Source: Flavobacteriaceae bacterium (GTDB taxonomy: Bacteria > Bacteroidota > Bacteroidia > Flavobacteriales > Flavobacteriaceae). Taken from it: a DNA stretch of 64,000 nucleotides. A program made the position numbers and the translations under genes. The notes below the pieces were generated by a model that searched no databases, had not been told where the DNA came from, and saw only the letters and a list, made by a program, of their open reading frames with translations. Below, piece by piece: positions 33,759 to 42,792 of the stretch (positions are counted from its first letter, which is position 1; each line of letters opens with the position of its first letter). The stretch spans positions 1 through 64,000 of the forward strand of contig PALG01000031.1 of NCBI GenBank assembly GCA_002707025.1. Direction: 5' to 3'.

Positions 33759-34558
33759 TAGCGCCACTGACGTGTTTTGTTCAATTCTTCTTCTTTTTCC
33801 AATTCTTCCTGCGGAATTACTTTAAGGAAAGAAGGATGTTGCTCGATGGCATACTCTAATTTTTCTACGATATCCTTTACCGAATCGTTTTCATAGTCGA
33901 TTTCCAAAGGTTCTTTGATTTCCATAGACTGAAGGATTCCGCGTTTTTTAATACGAATTCCTTTTTTATCGAAAGATCTTCTGAAACCATCAATTACAAT
34001 AGGAACTACAATGGGTTTGTTCTGCTTGATGATATGCGCTGTCCCTCTACGGATAGGCTTCCATGGAGTAGTTGTTCCCTGCGGAAACGTAATTACCCAA
34101 CCATCTTCCAACGCCTTTTGAATATTACTTACATCACTCAATTTCACTTGTCTATTTACATCCTTTCCTTCGGCGCGCCAAGTCCTATCGATACTTACCG
34201 ATCCAGCATAGGCCAAAATCTTGGGCAACAGACCTGCTTTCATGGTTTCCCTGGCAGCTACAAAATACAGGTTCAACTTAGGGTCCCATAAATATCCTAT
34301 ATTCTTTATACTATCTACCCGACCACTTAAACTGGCATTGAACACATGAAACATGGCCACAACGTCGGCAAAATAGGTTTGGTGGTTGGAAACAAAGAGC
34401 ACATTGTTATCGGGCAGGTTTTTAATAATTTCACTTCCGTCAATTTGCAACTGATTGAAACCTTTAAAACGACGATGCGTTAAAGCACCTAAGATTCTAA
34501 TTAGCCACTTCTTGAGGAAAAGGATGTGTCCGAATGGATTTTTTTTAAAAAGGCCCAT
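33755..34558 (-). CDS. PlsC-like 1-acylglycerol-phosphate acyltransferase family protein
   Basis: A 267-residue membrane-associated acyltransferase-like protein. The usual catalytic motif H-x4-D appears as NHQTYFAD, with one extra residue between His and Asp, and FPEGTR appears as FPQGTT. These deviations are plain in the sequence. The overall layout and the segment GTAHIIKQNKPIVVPIVIDG still match PlsC relatives. Activity on glycerolipids is plausible but not assured. I start at ATG 34558 (MGLFKKNPFGHILFLKKW), 16 residues inside the longest frame. Confidence 0.8.
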   Translation of the reverse strand: MGLFKKNPFGHILFLKKWLIRILGALTHRRFKGFNQLQIDGSEIIKNLPDNNVLFVSNHQTYFADVVAMFHVFNASLSGRVDSIKNIGYLWDPKLNLYFVAARETMKAGLLPKILAYAGSVSIDRTWRAEGKDVNRQVKLSDVSNIQKALEDGWVITFPQGTTTPWKPIRRGTAHIIKQNKPIVVPIVIDGFRRSFDKKGIRIKKRGILQSMEIKEPLEIDYENDSVKDIVEKLEYAIEQHPSFLKVIPQEELEKEEELNKTRQWRY

Positions 34559-34625
34559 AAATTTGTGTTTCCATTTTAGGATACCTAAAACTTGAACGGG
34601 ATGCAAAGATAGTAAAAATGGGGGT

Positions 34626-35267
34626 TTAGAGTACTTCCTTTAACATTTCACGTATTTCATTGAGCATCATAGCAGTAGCGCCCCACACTATATGTCCTTG
34701 CAATTGAAAGGCAGGAACTTCTATGTTTTTGGCATAACTGGTATCAAATCGCTGCGTAATTTGGATACGATCATCTAGAAATTCCCTCAAAGGCACTTCA
34801 ATTAAAGCTTCTACTTCTTCGTCTTGTGGTATAAATAAGGGTGTTTCATTTGCTAAACCCATGTAAGGTTGTACGAAAAAGTTGCTAGGAGGAATATATA
34901 CTTGCGTCATTTGCTTTAGCACTGCTACCCGTTTTCTAGAAACCCCAACTTCTTCTTCGGCTTCACGAAGAGCTGTATGCATTAAGGTTTCATCCTCTTC
35001 TTCCACCTTTCCGCCTGGGAACCCAACTTGAGCAGAATGCACTCCTTTATAGGTTTTACGGAGAATGAGCATAAAATGCGTTTCGTCGCTTTCCGAAGGA
35101 TAAAAAAGACATAACACGGCTGCTTGCCTAGCGGTATTGCTTTGATAGGCCTTCCGCTTTAACTCCTTTAAGCGCTCCATTGGGGCCATTCTAAAATGAT
35201 AATCCTCCCCCGGAAGTTCCATTTTTGTTACCTTTACTACTTGTTTTTCAAACTCAGAAAACTGCAT
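34626..35267 (-). CDS. Nudix hydrolase (CoA pyrophosphatase-like)
   Basis: A 213-residue hydrolase of the CoA diphosphatase type (NudL/YeaB-like). The Nudix box is intact as GGKVEEEDETLMHTALREAE then EEVGV near residue 90-115, preceded by a segment (KTYKGVHSAQVGFPGGK) close to the CoA-specific motif of this subfamily. It cleaves CoA or its derivatives into phosphopantetheine and adenosine bisphosphate. Its start codon lies only 2 bp from that of the divergent cyclophilin gene. Confidence 0.9.
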   Translation of the reverse strand: MQFSEFEKQVVKVTKMELPGEDYHFRMAPMERLKELKRKAYQSNTARQAAVLCLFYPSESDETHFMLILRKTYKGVHSAQVGFPGGKVEEEDETLMHTALREAEEEVGVSRKRVAVLKQMTQVYIPPSNFFVQPYMGLANETPLFIPQDEEVEALIEVPLREFLDDRIQITQRFDTSYAKNIEVPAFQLQGHIVWGATAMMLNEIREMLKEVL

Positions 35268-35269
35268 TA

Positions 35270-35995
35270 ATGAAGTATCAATTGATTTTTATTTTATTGC
35301 TAATCTTTAGTCTCTCCGCTTGTGGCGACCAAAAAAAGAAATCTCCTGAAGGAAATTCCGAAGAAATCCCCAAAGAGATTCTTAAAGATACCGCAAAAGA
35401 ACCAAAAAAGCCAAAGAAAAAAACACCTCAATCAAAGTATCCTATCATTACAGAAGACAACATGGTGTCCTTCCTTACGGAATATGGTAAGAAAAACCCC
35501 GAGAACCGAGTATTGGTGTCTACCAATCATGGGGACATAGAAATTACTCTTTATGAGGATACGCCCCTGCATCGGGCCAATTTTATTTATTTGGTAAAAC
35601 AACAATATTTTGATGGGACCTTTTTCCATAGGGTCGTTCCTAATTTTATTATTCAAGGGGGGAATAGTGACAATATTAAGACCAATAAAAAACGTAAAAA
35701 ACTTGGTCCCAATTATCGATTGCCGGCCGAATTGGACAATGGCAGAAAGCATGAATACGGTACCGTTTCGGGGGCGAAGGAATACCGAAAGAACCCCGAT
35801 AAAAAAACGGCTCCCTATGAGTTTTTTATCTTTTTGGGACCCCCATCCTCTACGGGGCATTTAAATGGAAACTATACCATTTTTGGGCGTGTCACCAAAG
35901 GGATGGATGTCGTAGAGAAAATTGCTAATTTACCTCATGACGAAACCGATTGGCCGCTACAAAATGTATATATAGAAGCCAAGGTTTTGGATTAG
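35270..35995 (+). CDS. Cyclophilin-type peptidyl-prolyl isomerase lipoprotein
   Basis: A 241-residue isomerase for extracytoplasmic protein folding. Start ATG 35270 gives a lipoprotein signal (MKYQLIFILLLIFSLSAC, Cys 18), followed by a Lys/Glu-rich linker (about 20-55) and a cyclophilin domain with ITLYEDTPLHRANFIYLV, FFHRVVPNFIIQGG and TVSGAKEYRKNPDKKTAPYE. The usual SMA/FFI segment is altered to YEFFIFLG, so catalytic strength is uncertain. The start overlaps nothing but faces the Nudix gene across 2 bp. Confidence 0.9.
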   Translation: MKYQLIFILLLIFSLSACGDQKKKSPEGNSEEIPKEILKDTAKEPKKPKKKTPQSKYPIITEDNMVSFLTEYGKKNPENRVLVSTNHGDIEITLYEDTPLHRANFIYLVKQQYFDGTFFHRVVPNFIIQGGNSDNIKTNKKRKKLGPNYRLPAELDNGRKHEYGTVSGAKEYRKNPDKKTAPYEFFIFLGPPSSTGHLNGNYTIFGRVTKGMDVVEKIANLPHDETDWPLQNVYIEAKVLD

Positions 35996-36606
35996 GTGTT
36001 TTCGCTTCGATAAAGTGAGGGAAGGCTAAGTTTAAATATTACGGCCGATAACCTTACCGCAATTACTACCAAGCCCGAAAGTATTACAATCAATGTAGAA
36101 GACAAGGTTGTTTTCAATAATAAAAAATAGGCCAATCCGCCTAAAATACAAGCCGTAGCATATATTTCCTTTCTGAAAATAATAGGAATTTCATTACACA
36201 GGATGTCACGAATGACCCCTCCAAAGCAAGCAGACAAAGTACCCAAAGCAATACAAGTAATTGGGGGATATGCTGCAGCCAGTCCCTTTTCCACCCCAAT
36301 TACGGTATATAAGGCAATCCCAATAGTATCGAATAGAAACAGTGATTTTCGCAAATAGCCCAATTGCCTTCGGAATAAAAGTCCGAAGACAGTAGCTCCC
36401 ATAATAACATAGATAAAAGTCGTATTGCGCATCCAGCCTATATTTGCGGAAATCAATACATCGCGCAAGGTGCCACCCCCTACCGCCGTCACAAAGGCGA
36501 TAATAAAAATTCCGAAGAAATCCATTTTCTTTTTAAAAGCGGTAAGCACGCCAGATATGGCAAAAGCTATGGTTCCTAAAATATCTATGTACAACGATAA
36601 GCTCAC
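35992..36606 (-). CDS. TRIC/UPF0126-family membrane protein
   Basis: A 204-residue protein with six or seven helices in two similar halves, starting SLYIDILGTIAFAISGVLTA and containing AVGGGTLRDVLI and its counterpart ACFGGVIRDILCNEIPIIFR. These GGGxxRD motifs define the bacterial TRIC/UPF0126 (YicG) family, thought to be cation channels. It overlaps the RDD gene by 4 bp (reading leftwards, RDD first). Confidence 0.9.
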   Translation of the reverse strand: MSLSLYIDILGTIAFAISGVLTAFKKKMDFFGIFIIAFVTAVGGGTLRDVLISANIGWMRNTTFIYVIMGATVFGLLFRRQLGYLRKSLFLFDTIGIALYTVIGVEKGLAAAYPPITCIALGTLSACFGGVIRDILCNEIPIIFRKEIYATACILGGLAYFLLLKTTLSSTLIVILSGLVVIAVRLSAVIFKLSLPSLYRSENT

Positions 36607-37322
36607 ATGTTCTGTGTATAGAAGTTATAATCTTTTAATACGGTATCGATAAACTGAATATCGGTCCCTTCCTTTTTATGTTTAATTTCGGCCACTTCCA
36701 TGATTTTAGTTCGCAATTTTATCAAGGTCTTGAAATCGTTTGCTTGGCGGGCATCGGTAAAGGCTTCTTTTATAATTCTGGCGTCATTATCGCTCAATTT
36801 AATCACAGATGGGTAGCTTGGCACATAAGCTTCAGAGAGATCCTCGAAAATAGTATGGCTAAATTTCACTTTATCTTTTAACAATACAACCGATGTGCCT
36901 GCGGCCAAATCGCCAATACGTTGATTTCTTTTGGTGAATAAAATAAAAAAGAAAGCGATTCCGAAGAAAAAAATATCGATTATTCGGAAGAACCATCGTA
37001 TTACATAATCGGTCACTGAAGCCTGATATCCATCTATTTTGACCACTTTTATTTTCATCACTTTTTTGCCAAGGGTTTGGCCATTTAGCAACAATTCCAA
37101 TACGAGGGTATAAAAAATTACCGGCAGGGATAACAGGGTATTTAAGGCAATCTGAGACCATTGGTCCATGTTTTCAAAAGCACCAAAAAGATAGCTAACC
37201 GCCATTAAATAGCCCCACTTAATCAAAATGTCGATGATATAGGCAACGAGTCTTTCTCCTACCCCAGCGGCAGCGTAAGCTATTTTTACATTTTGTGTCG
37301 TATTGACTTGTATCTCTGACAT
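36603..37322 (-). CDS. RDD-family membrane protein
   Basis: A 239-residue protein with three helices (about 30-150) of the RDD domain: GVGERLVAYIIDILIKWGYL, NGQTLGKKVMKIKVVKIDGY and RNQRIGDLAAGTSVVLLKD. A cytoplasmic helical tail of 80 residues follows. RDD proteins are often encoded with SpoIIM, DUF4129 and MoxR genes, and the divergent neighbour 23 bp away is SpoIIM-like, so this is probably part of the same membrane assembly. Confidence 0.9.
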   Translation of the reverse strand: MSEIQVNTTQNVKIAYAAAGVGERLVAYIIDILIKWGYLMAVSYLFGAFENMDQWSQIALNTLLSLPVIFYTLVLELLLNGQTLGKKVMKIKVVKIDGYQASVTDYVIRWFFRIIDIFFFGIAFFFILFTKRNQRIGDLAAGTSVVLLKDKVKFSHTIFEDLSEAYVPSYPSVIKLSDNDARIIKEAFTDARQANDFKTLIKLRTKIMEVAEIKHKKEGTDIQFIDTVLKDYNFYTQNM

Positions 37323-37345
37323 ATTATTTTTTAATTTGGAAGCTT

Positions 37346-38329
37346 ATGAGAGAGGTTGCGTTCATTAAGCAAAATAAAGAAAAATGGCTCGAGTTTGAAA
37401 GAGCAATTTTCGATAATGATTTTGAAAGTTCTGATGCATTGGCCTCTCAATACATTCAAATAATTGACGATTTGGCTTATGCACAAACCTTTTACCCTAA
37501 AAGTAAGGTAATTGTGTATTTAAATCAGCTTTCCGCCAAGGCATTTCAGATTATCTATAAAACCAAACGGGAAGACACCAATAGGTTTGTCTTATTTTGG
37601 AAAACCGAAGTACCGCTGCTCGCCTATCAATATCGTAAGTTTATTTACACCGCTTTTACGGTGTTTGCTTTATTTACCTCCATTGGGGTTATTTCTGCTA
37701 TGAACGATGGCGAATTTGTTCGTTCTATTTTGGGAGATGCCTATGTAAACATGACCTTAGAAAACATTGAAAAGGGAGATCCTGTAGCCGTCTATAAAAG
37801 CGGAAGTAACTGGGGAAGCTTTATTGGGATTACCTTCAATAATCTTCGAGTGGGTCTTTACTCTTTCATGGGAGGGGTCTTTGGAGGTACAGGCACCATA
37901 TGGGTTCTATTTAAAAATTGCATCATGCTGGGATCGTTTCAATACTTTTTTTATGAAAAAGGGGTGCTCTGGGAGAGTGTCCGCGGAATATGGATTCATG
38001 GTTCCATGGAAATCTTTGCCATTGTGATTGAAGCTGCTGCCGGATTGATATTAGGGGCGAGTATATTATTTCCAGCGACCTACTCACGGTTGGAATCTTT
38101 TAAAAGAGGCGTGAAAGTGGGAGTGAAGATTTTAATTAGCACTTTTCCCTTCACCATAGCCGCTGGTTTTCTGGAAGGGTTTGTGACCCGCTATTCCAAT
38201 AGCATGCCCAACTGGTTATCTGTGGGAATCATAATTATGACCCTCGGGCTTATTAGTTATTACTATTTAATATATCCTTTTCGGGTTCAGAAAAAAACCG
38301 AAGGTACCCTCATTTCTAAACCCTTTTAA
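37346..38329 (+). CDS. SpoIIM-like stage II sporulation protein M family
   Basis: A 327-residue membrane protein with a cytoplasmic N-terminus (REVAFIKQNKEKWLEFERAI) and about six helices in the SpoIIM domain (about 95-310). SpoIIM in Bacillus belongs to the engulfment DMP machinery, but members outside spore formers have no assigned role. It opens a rightward operon SpoIIM-DUF4129-DUF4350-MoxR-DUF58. The stop codon touches the next start (TAATG). Confidence 0.88.
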   Translation: MREVAFIKQNKEKWLEFERAIFDNDFESSDALASQYIQIIDDLAYAQTFYPKSKVIVYLNQLSAKAFQIIYKTKREDTNRFVLFWKTEVPLLAYQYRKFIYTAFTVFALFTSIGVISAMNDGEFVRSILGDAYVNMTLENIEKGDPVAVYKSGSNWGSFIGITFNNLRVGLYSFMGGVFGGTGTIWVLFKNCIMLGSFQYFFYEKGVLWESVRGIWIHGSMEIFAIVIEAAAGLILGASILFPATYSRLESFKRGVKVGVKILISTFPFTIAAGFLEGFVTRYSNSMPNWLSVGIIIMTLGLISYYYLIYPFRVQKKTEGTLISKPF

Positions 38330-39054
38330 TGAAAATACGGTTTTTCTTAACACCCATAGTTCTCACGTTCATAACCATAACTCAGGTTGGGTTGGGTTAT
38401 GCACAGGAACCCCGTTATTTTGAAGAAGGCTTTCAGGACAATTATTCTGGGAGAAGCTATAATTATGAAGGCCGGGAAATAGAAGGTATTACACAAACTG
38501 AAAGCGGGGAAGCAGCCAAATTTGATCCCAACAATAAGGAAACCCCCAACTATGAGGAAAAAGAGAACCCAGGATTGGACACCTCTTTCTCCATGAGTTT
38601 TCTTTCCTGGATACTTATTTTTGTCTTGGTCTTGGCTGTATTGTACCTTGTTTATATCCTAATGAATGAAGGAGGGCGGAGCTCATTTTTTAGCAAGAAA
38701 AAGAAAATTAAGGTTTCAGCTATAGAAGGGGAAATTGCTGTGGAGGATCTTGAAAACACCGATATTCAATCTTTAATACAACAAGCCGAAAAAGAAGGGA
38801 ACTACCGTTTGGCCATACGGTTGTATAATCTTTTGGTACTACAAACCTTGAGCCTTAAAAGCCTTATCCAGTTAGAAGAGGATAAAACCAATGAAGAATA
38901 TTACCGGGAAATTGCTCAAAAAGATTTTGGAAAAGCTTTTGCATATACCTCTTACCTCTATAGCTATGTTTGGTATGGAAAATTTAATCTTGATTCTGGA
39001 CAATACAACAAGGCAAAAATCAATTTTGTGGAACTCATAAATAAGGTTGCCTAA
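38329..39054 (+). CDS. DUF4129-domain membrane protein
   Basis: A 241-residue protein with a signal peptide (ending GYA-QEP), a periplasmic acidic stretch rich in Tyr/Asn, one membrane helix near residue 90-110 (SWILIFVLVLAVLYLVYIL) and a cytoplasmic DUF4129-like helical domain ending FAYTSYLYSYVWYGKFNLDS. Function unknown. It shares one base with the next gene's start (TAATG), so it is translationally coupled. Confidence 0.83.
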   Translation: MKIRFFLTPIVLTFITITQVGLGYAQEPRYFEEGFQDNYSGRSYNYEGREIEGITQTESGEAAKFDPNNKETPNYEEKENPGLDTSFSMSFLSWILIFVLVLAVLYLVYILMNEGGRSSFFSKKKKIKVSAIEGEIAVEDLENTDIQSLIQQAEKEGNYRLAIRLYNLLVLQTLSLKSLIQLEEDKTNEEYYREIAQKDFGKAFAYTSYLYSYVWYGKFNLDSGQYNKAKINFVELINKVA

Positions 39055-40262
39055 TGAAGAACACCTTTATTCCGCTTAGTATCATTTTACTTCTGGTCAT
39101 TGTACTGGGAATTTTATTTTCCAAAAACATACAGCACACTGTAAATTGGGAGGAATCTTTCAATGAAAGAAGTAAGAATCCTTATGGCTTAAAAGTTTTT
39201 TACAATGAATTGGGCAAATTGTATGAAGAGCAAAATTTTAGAACCGTATACTACCAGCCCGACAGTTACTTAGGGGCAAATTCTGAAGGAAGTTATGGCG
39301 ACCATATCGCTGAAGGAACCTACCTTAAAATTGGCAATACCATGGACTTTACCTTTTATTCCATAGAAGAGCTGCTCCGTTTTGCCGAAAAAGGAAATAC
39401 GGTATTCCTTTCAGACTATTATTTTCCGAATAGTTTAAGTGACACACTTCAATTTAAAGTGGAGTATTTGACCCATTCAAACAAAGAAAGATCCAGCTTG
39501 GAGTTTCTGGATAAGAAGCTATCGAAAAACAACATTGTTTTAGATCGAAATAAAGGAAGTTATTTTTTTAAAGAAATTTCTGAAAATACCAAAATACTAG
39601 GCTTTGTAAAACATGAAGGGCATCCCAATTTTATTGAAATTCCCTTTGGGGAAGGAACTATCCTTTTACACCTTCAACCCAAAGCTTTTACCAATTATCA
39701 CCTTTTAAAGGATAAGCAGTATTCTTATGCTGAAGGCATAGTATCGTATTTACCAGAAACCGACCTGTATTTCGATTCTTATTTAAAATATACCACACCT
39801 TACCTTAACGACCAAGAAGAGGAATCCTCAGACCTTGGATGGTTTTTGGAACAAGAGGCCTTTCGATGGGCATGGTACTTAGCGCTGTTATTAACCTTGC
39901 TTTTTGTGATTTTTACTGCCAAAAGAAAGCAACGGATTGTTCCTATTGTAAAGCCTTTGGAAAATACATCCATGGCATTTGTCAAGACTATTTCCAATTT
40001 GTACCATGAAACTAAAGACCATAGAAATATGGTCGACAAGAAAATTTTGTATTTTTTGGAAAAATTACGAAGTCAGTACCAAATAGACACCTCCCAACTT
40101 GATGAAGATTTTATAGAAAAATTAAGCCTCCGTTCGGGGGTTCCCAAAGAAAAAGTAAAAAAACTGGTAGATTATATGGCTTGGCTGAAGCAAAAGGAAG
40201 ACCTTCAGGAAATTCATCTTACCAGGTTAAATCAATTTATAGAAGCCTTTCACAACAATTAA
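39054..40262 (+). CDS. DUF4350-domain membrane protein
   Basis: A 402-residue protein with an N-terminal helix, a large extracytoplasmic region containing NERSKNPYGLKVFYNELGKL and a GNTVFLSDYYFPNSL segment, a second helix near residue 270-290 (FRWAWYLALLLTLLFVIFTA) and a cytoplasmic C-terminus. The extracytoplasmic part resembles a GATase-like DUF4350 domain lacking an obvious catalytic Cys. It is placed before the MoxR ATPase as in other bacterial MoxR clusters. Confidence 0.82.
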   Translation: MKNTFIPLSIILLLVIVLGILFSKNIQHTVNWEESFNERSKNPYGLKVFYNELGKLYEEQNFRTVYYQPDSYLGANSEGSYGDHIAEGTYLKIGNTMDFTFYSIEELLRFAEKGNTVFLSDYYFPNSLSDTLQFKVEYLTHSNKERSSLEFLDKKLSKNNIVLDRNKGSYFFKEISENTKILGFVKHEGHPNFIEIPFGEGTILLHLQPKAFTNYHLLKDKQYSYAEGIVSYLPETDLYFDSYLKYTTPYLNDQEEESSDLGWFLEQEAFRWAWYLALLLTLLFVIFTAKRKQRIVPIVKPLENTSMAFVKTISNLYHETKDHRNMVDKKILYFLEKLRSQYQIDTSQLDEDFIEKLSLRSGVPKEKVKKLVDYMAWLKQKEDLQEIHLTRLNQFIEAFHNN

Positions 40263-40265
40263 ATT

Positions 40266-41336
40266 ATGGAAGAACAAAATGAACAACAACCCTTGGATCC
40301 ACAAGAGTCGAAGATAGAAACCACCTCTTCTACTTCAGAAAATGAAAGTTCCGAAACCACGGACACTTTAGAGTTTCAAAATCGTTTAGATTTAAGGGAG
40401 CTCAATGAAAATGTAAATCGCATAAAATCTGAAATAGGCAAAGTAATTGTTGGGCAACATGAAATGATCGATATGCTTATTGCCTCGCTTTTGGCTCAAG
40501 GACATTCCCTTATTGAAGGTGTTCCGGGAATTGCAAAAACAGTGACCGCCAAACTATTGTCCAAGACCCTTTCGGTAGACTTCAGTAGGATTCAGTTTAC
40601 CCCCGATTTGATGCCCAGTGATATCTTGGGAACTTCGGTATTTAATTTGAAGACTTCAGAATTTGAATTCAAAAAAGGGCCCATTTTTTCCAACATGATT
40701 TTAATTGATGAAATCAACCGGGCTCCAGCCAAGACACAAGCCGCCTTGTTTGAAGTTATGGAAGAAAGGCAAATTACCATGGATGGTGAACGATACGTGC
40801 TTCCGCCGCCATTTTTGGTCTTGGCTACACAAAATCCTGTGGAGCAAGAAGGAACCTACCGCCTACCCGAAGCACAATTAGATCGCTTTTTATTTAAAAT
40901 AAATATTGACTATCCTGCTTTAGATGAAGAAGTAGAAATACTGAAAAGGGAGCACTCCTTACGCGATGCCAAAAAAACAGCGCAAATCAACTCTTTTTTA
41001 ACCGCAGAACAGATTGCCCAATATCAAGATTTAGTAACGCAAGTATTGGTGGAAGAGCAGTTGCTTTCCTATATCGCCCAAATAATCGTTGCGACACGGA
41101 ATAACAAGTTTTTATATTTAGGTGCCTCCCCTAGGGCTTCCATCTCCATACTGAAAGCCAGTAAGGCTTTTGCAGCCATGGCCGGAAGAGATTTTGTAAC
41201 CCCCGAGGATATTAAAAGGGCAGCAGTCCCTGTATTACACCACCGGGTAATTGTAACACCAGAACGCGAGATGGAAGGACTTACAAGTGCAGATATTGTA
41301 AAACAGATTTTGGAAAGTGTAGAAATTCCCAGATAA
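40266..41336 (+). CDS. MoxR-family AAA+ ATPase
   Basis: A 356-residue ATPase. After an acidic, Glu/Ser-rich start of about 45 residues come Walker A EGVPGIAKTVTAKLL, Walker B MILIDEINRAPAKTQAALFE, the loop LATQNPVEQEGTYRLPEAQL and the Arg finger region LDRFLF. The last 100 residues form the C-terminal lid. MoxR proteins act as chaperones with VWA or DUF58 partners to mature or activate enzymes and envelope complexes. Its DUF58 partner is 5 bp downstream. Confidence 0.95.
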   Translation: MEEQNEQQPLDPQESKIETTSSTSENESSETTDTLEFQNRLDLRELNENVNRIKSEIGKVIVGQHEMIDMLIASLLAQGHSLIEGVPGIAKTVTAKLLSKTLSVDFSRIQFTPDLMPSDILGTSVFNLKTSEFEFKKGPIFSNMILIDEINRAPAKTQAALFEVMEERQITMDGERYVLPPPFLVLATQNPVEQEGTYRLPEAQLDRFLFKINIDYPALDEEVEILKREHSLRDAKKTAQINSFLTAEQIAQYQDLVTQVLVEEQLLSYIAQIIVATRNNKFLYLGASPRASISILKASKAFAAMAGRDFVTPEDIKRAAVPVLHHRVIVTPEREMEGLTSADIVKQILESVEIPR

Positions 41337-41341
41337 ACCCT

Positions 41342-42673
41342 ATGAATTTTTTCAGGAGTCTTTATTTACAGCCACGGTTTTACTATGCAGGAGTGGGCCT
41401 TGTTGTTTTATTTGGAATTAGCTATTTCGTCCCACCCTTATTTGGGATTGCTCAATTGGGAATTGGCATATTGGTGTTATTGCTGCTTTTGGACATGCTC
41501 TTCCTTTATATGGGCCGAAAAAAAATTAGGGCTTCCAGAATACTTCCTGAAAAATTCTCCAATGGCGACCGTAATACGGTATCTGTAGAGATAACCAACC
41601 TTTATCCCTTTAAAACCTTTATTGAAATTATTGATGAGATTCCCGAACAATTTCAAGTTCGTGATTTTTCATTAAAACTTTCCCTAAATGCCAAAGATTC
41701 AAAAACGATTAAGTACCCGCTCACCCCTTTCAAAAGAGGTATCTACGCTTTTGGTGATCTCAACCTATATACTTCCTCTATTCTAGGAATGATTTCAAAA
41801 AGATATCGTTTCGACAGTGATCAAAATGTTAAAACCTACCCAAGTTTTAAGCAGTTAAAAGATTTTGAATTACTCAATTTCAATAGGAATTCCATTCAAA
41901 TGGGGGTAAAGAAAATACGTCGAATTGGCCACAGCATGGAGTTTGAGCAAATAAAAGACTACGTACAAGGAGATGACTTACGGACCATTAACTGGAAAGC
42001 CACGGCCAAAAAGAATGATTTAATGGTAAATCTTTATCAAGATGAAAAGTCCCAACCTGTGTATTCCATTATCGATAAAGGCCGAGCCATGCAAATGCCT
42101 TTTAATGGGTTAAGTTTATTGGATTATGCCATTAATGCGACTTTGGTCATCAGTAATGTAGTGCTTAAAAATCATGATAAGGCTGGGATGATGGCGTTTT
42201 CCAAAAAGGTGGAAAATGTAATTGTAGCCGAAAAGCGGAGTTCGCAAATGCCTTTAATTCTCGAATCGCTTTACAACATCAAAACCAATTTTTTTGAAAG
42301 TGATTATAGTAAATTATATGCTACCGTAAAACAAAATATTACCCATCGTAGTTTAATCTTACTATATTCCAATTTTGAAACCTTGGACAGTCTTCATCGG
42401 CAACTCCCCTATTTGAAAGCGATTGCTAAAAATCATTTACTGGTGGTGGTATTTTTTAAGAATACCGAAGTCTCCAAAATCATGGAACAAAAAGCCGAAA
42501 CCATTCAGGAAATCTATGATAAGGTGATTGCTGAAAAATTTGCTTTCGAGAAACGGCTTATCGTCAATGAATTGAAAAAATACGGTATTTATTCCATCCT
42601 AACCGCCCCTGAAAATCTAACTGTCAATACCATTAATAAGTATTTAGAAATAAAAGCACGCGGACTTCTATAA
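41342..42673 (+). CDS. DUF58-family protein (VWA-like)
   Basis: A 443-residue protein with two N-terminal helices (about 12-55) and then a DUF58 module: DYVQGDDLRTINWKATAKKN near residue 205 is its signature, followed by a von Willebrand A-like fold (VYSIIDKGRAMQM). The metal-site pattern DxSxS is replaced by DKGRA, so metal binding is doubtful. It is the last gene of the MoxR operon. Confidence 0.88.
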   Translation: MNFFRSLYLQPRFYYAGVGLVVLFGISYFVPPLFGIAQLGIGILVLLLLLDMLFLYMGRKKIRASRILPEKFSNGDRNTVSVEITNLYPFKTFIEIIDEIPEQFQVRDFSLKLSLNAKDSKTIKYPLTPFKRGIYAFGDLNLYTSSILGMISKRYRFDSDQNVKTYPSFKQLKDFELLNFNRNSIQMGVKKIRRIGHSMEFEQIKDYVQGDDLRTINWKATAKKNDLMVNLYQDEKSQPVYSIIDKGRAMQMPFNGLSLLDYAINATLVISNVVLKNHDKAGMMAFSKKVENVIVAEKRSSQMPLILESLYNIKTNFFESDYSKLYATVKQNITHRSLILLYSNFETLDSLHRQLPYLKAIAKNHLLVVVFFKNTEVSKIMEQKAETIQEIYDKVIAEKFAFEKRLIVNELKKYGIYSILTAPENLTVNTINKYLEIKARGLL

Positions 42674-42682
42674 AGGTTTAGA

Positions 42683-42753
42683 ACAATTCAGGAATAAAAA
42701 TCTACAGTTCAGAAACAAACATTATCCAAAGATTTTGATTAACTTCACCTTTG
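42683..42753 (+). promoter_or_regulatory. LytTR-type promoter 4 (before the distant DUF2141 paralogue)
   Basis: ACAATTCAGG (42683-42692), an 11-nt gap, ACAGTTCAGA (42704-42713), then CACCTTTG starting at 42746. Repeat spacing is 21 bp and the -7 begins 33 bp past the proximal repeat end, identical to the promoters at 22326, 24930 and 28011. It lies 40 bp upstream of the DUF2141 gene start. Confidence 0.78.
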
Positions 42754-42792
42754 AAGTGTGAAAAATAAACAAACACTTTAAAAATCTGTATT

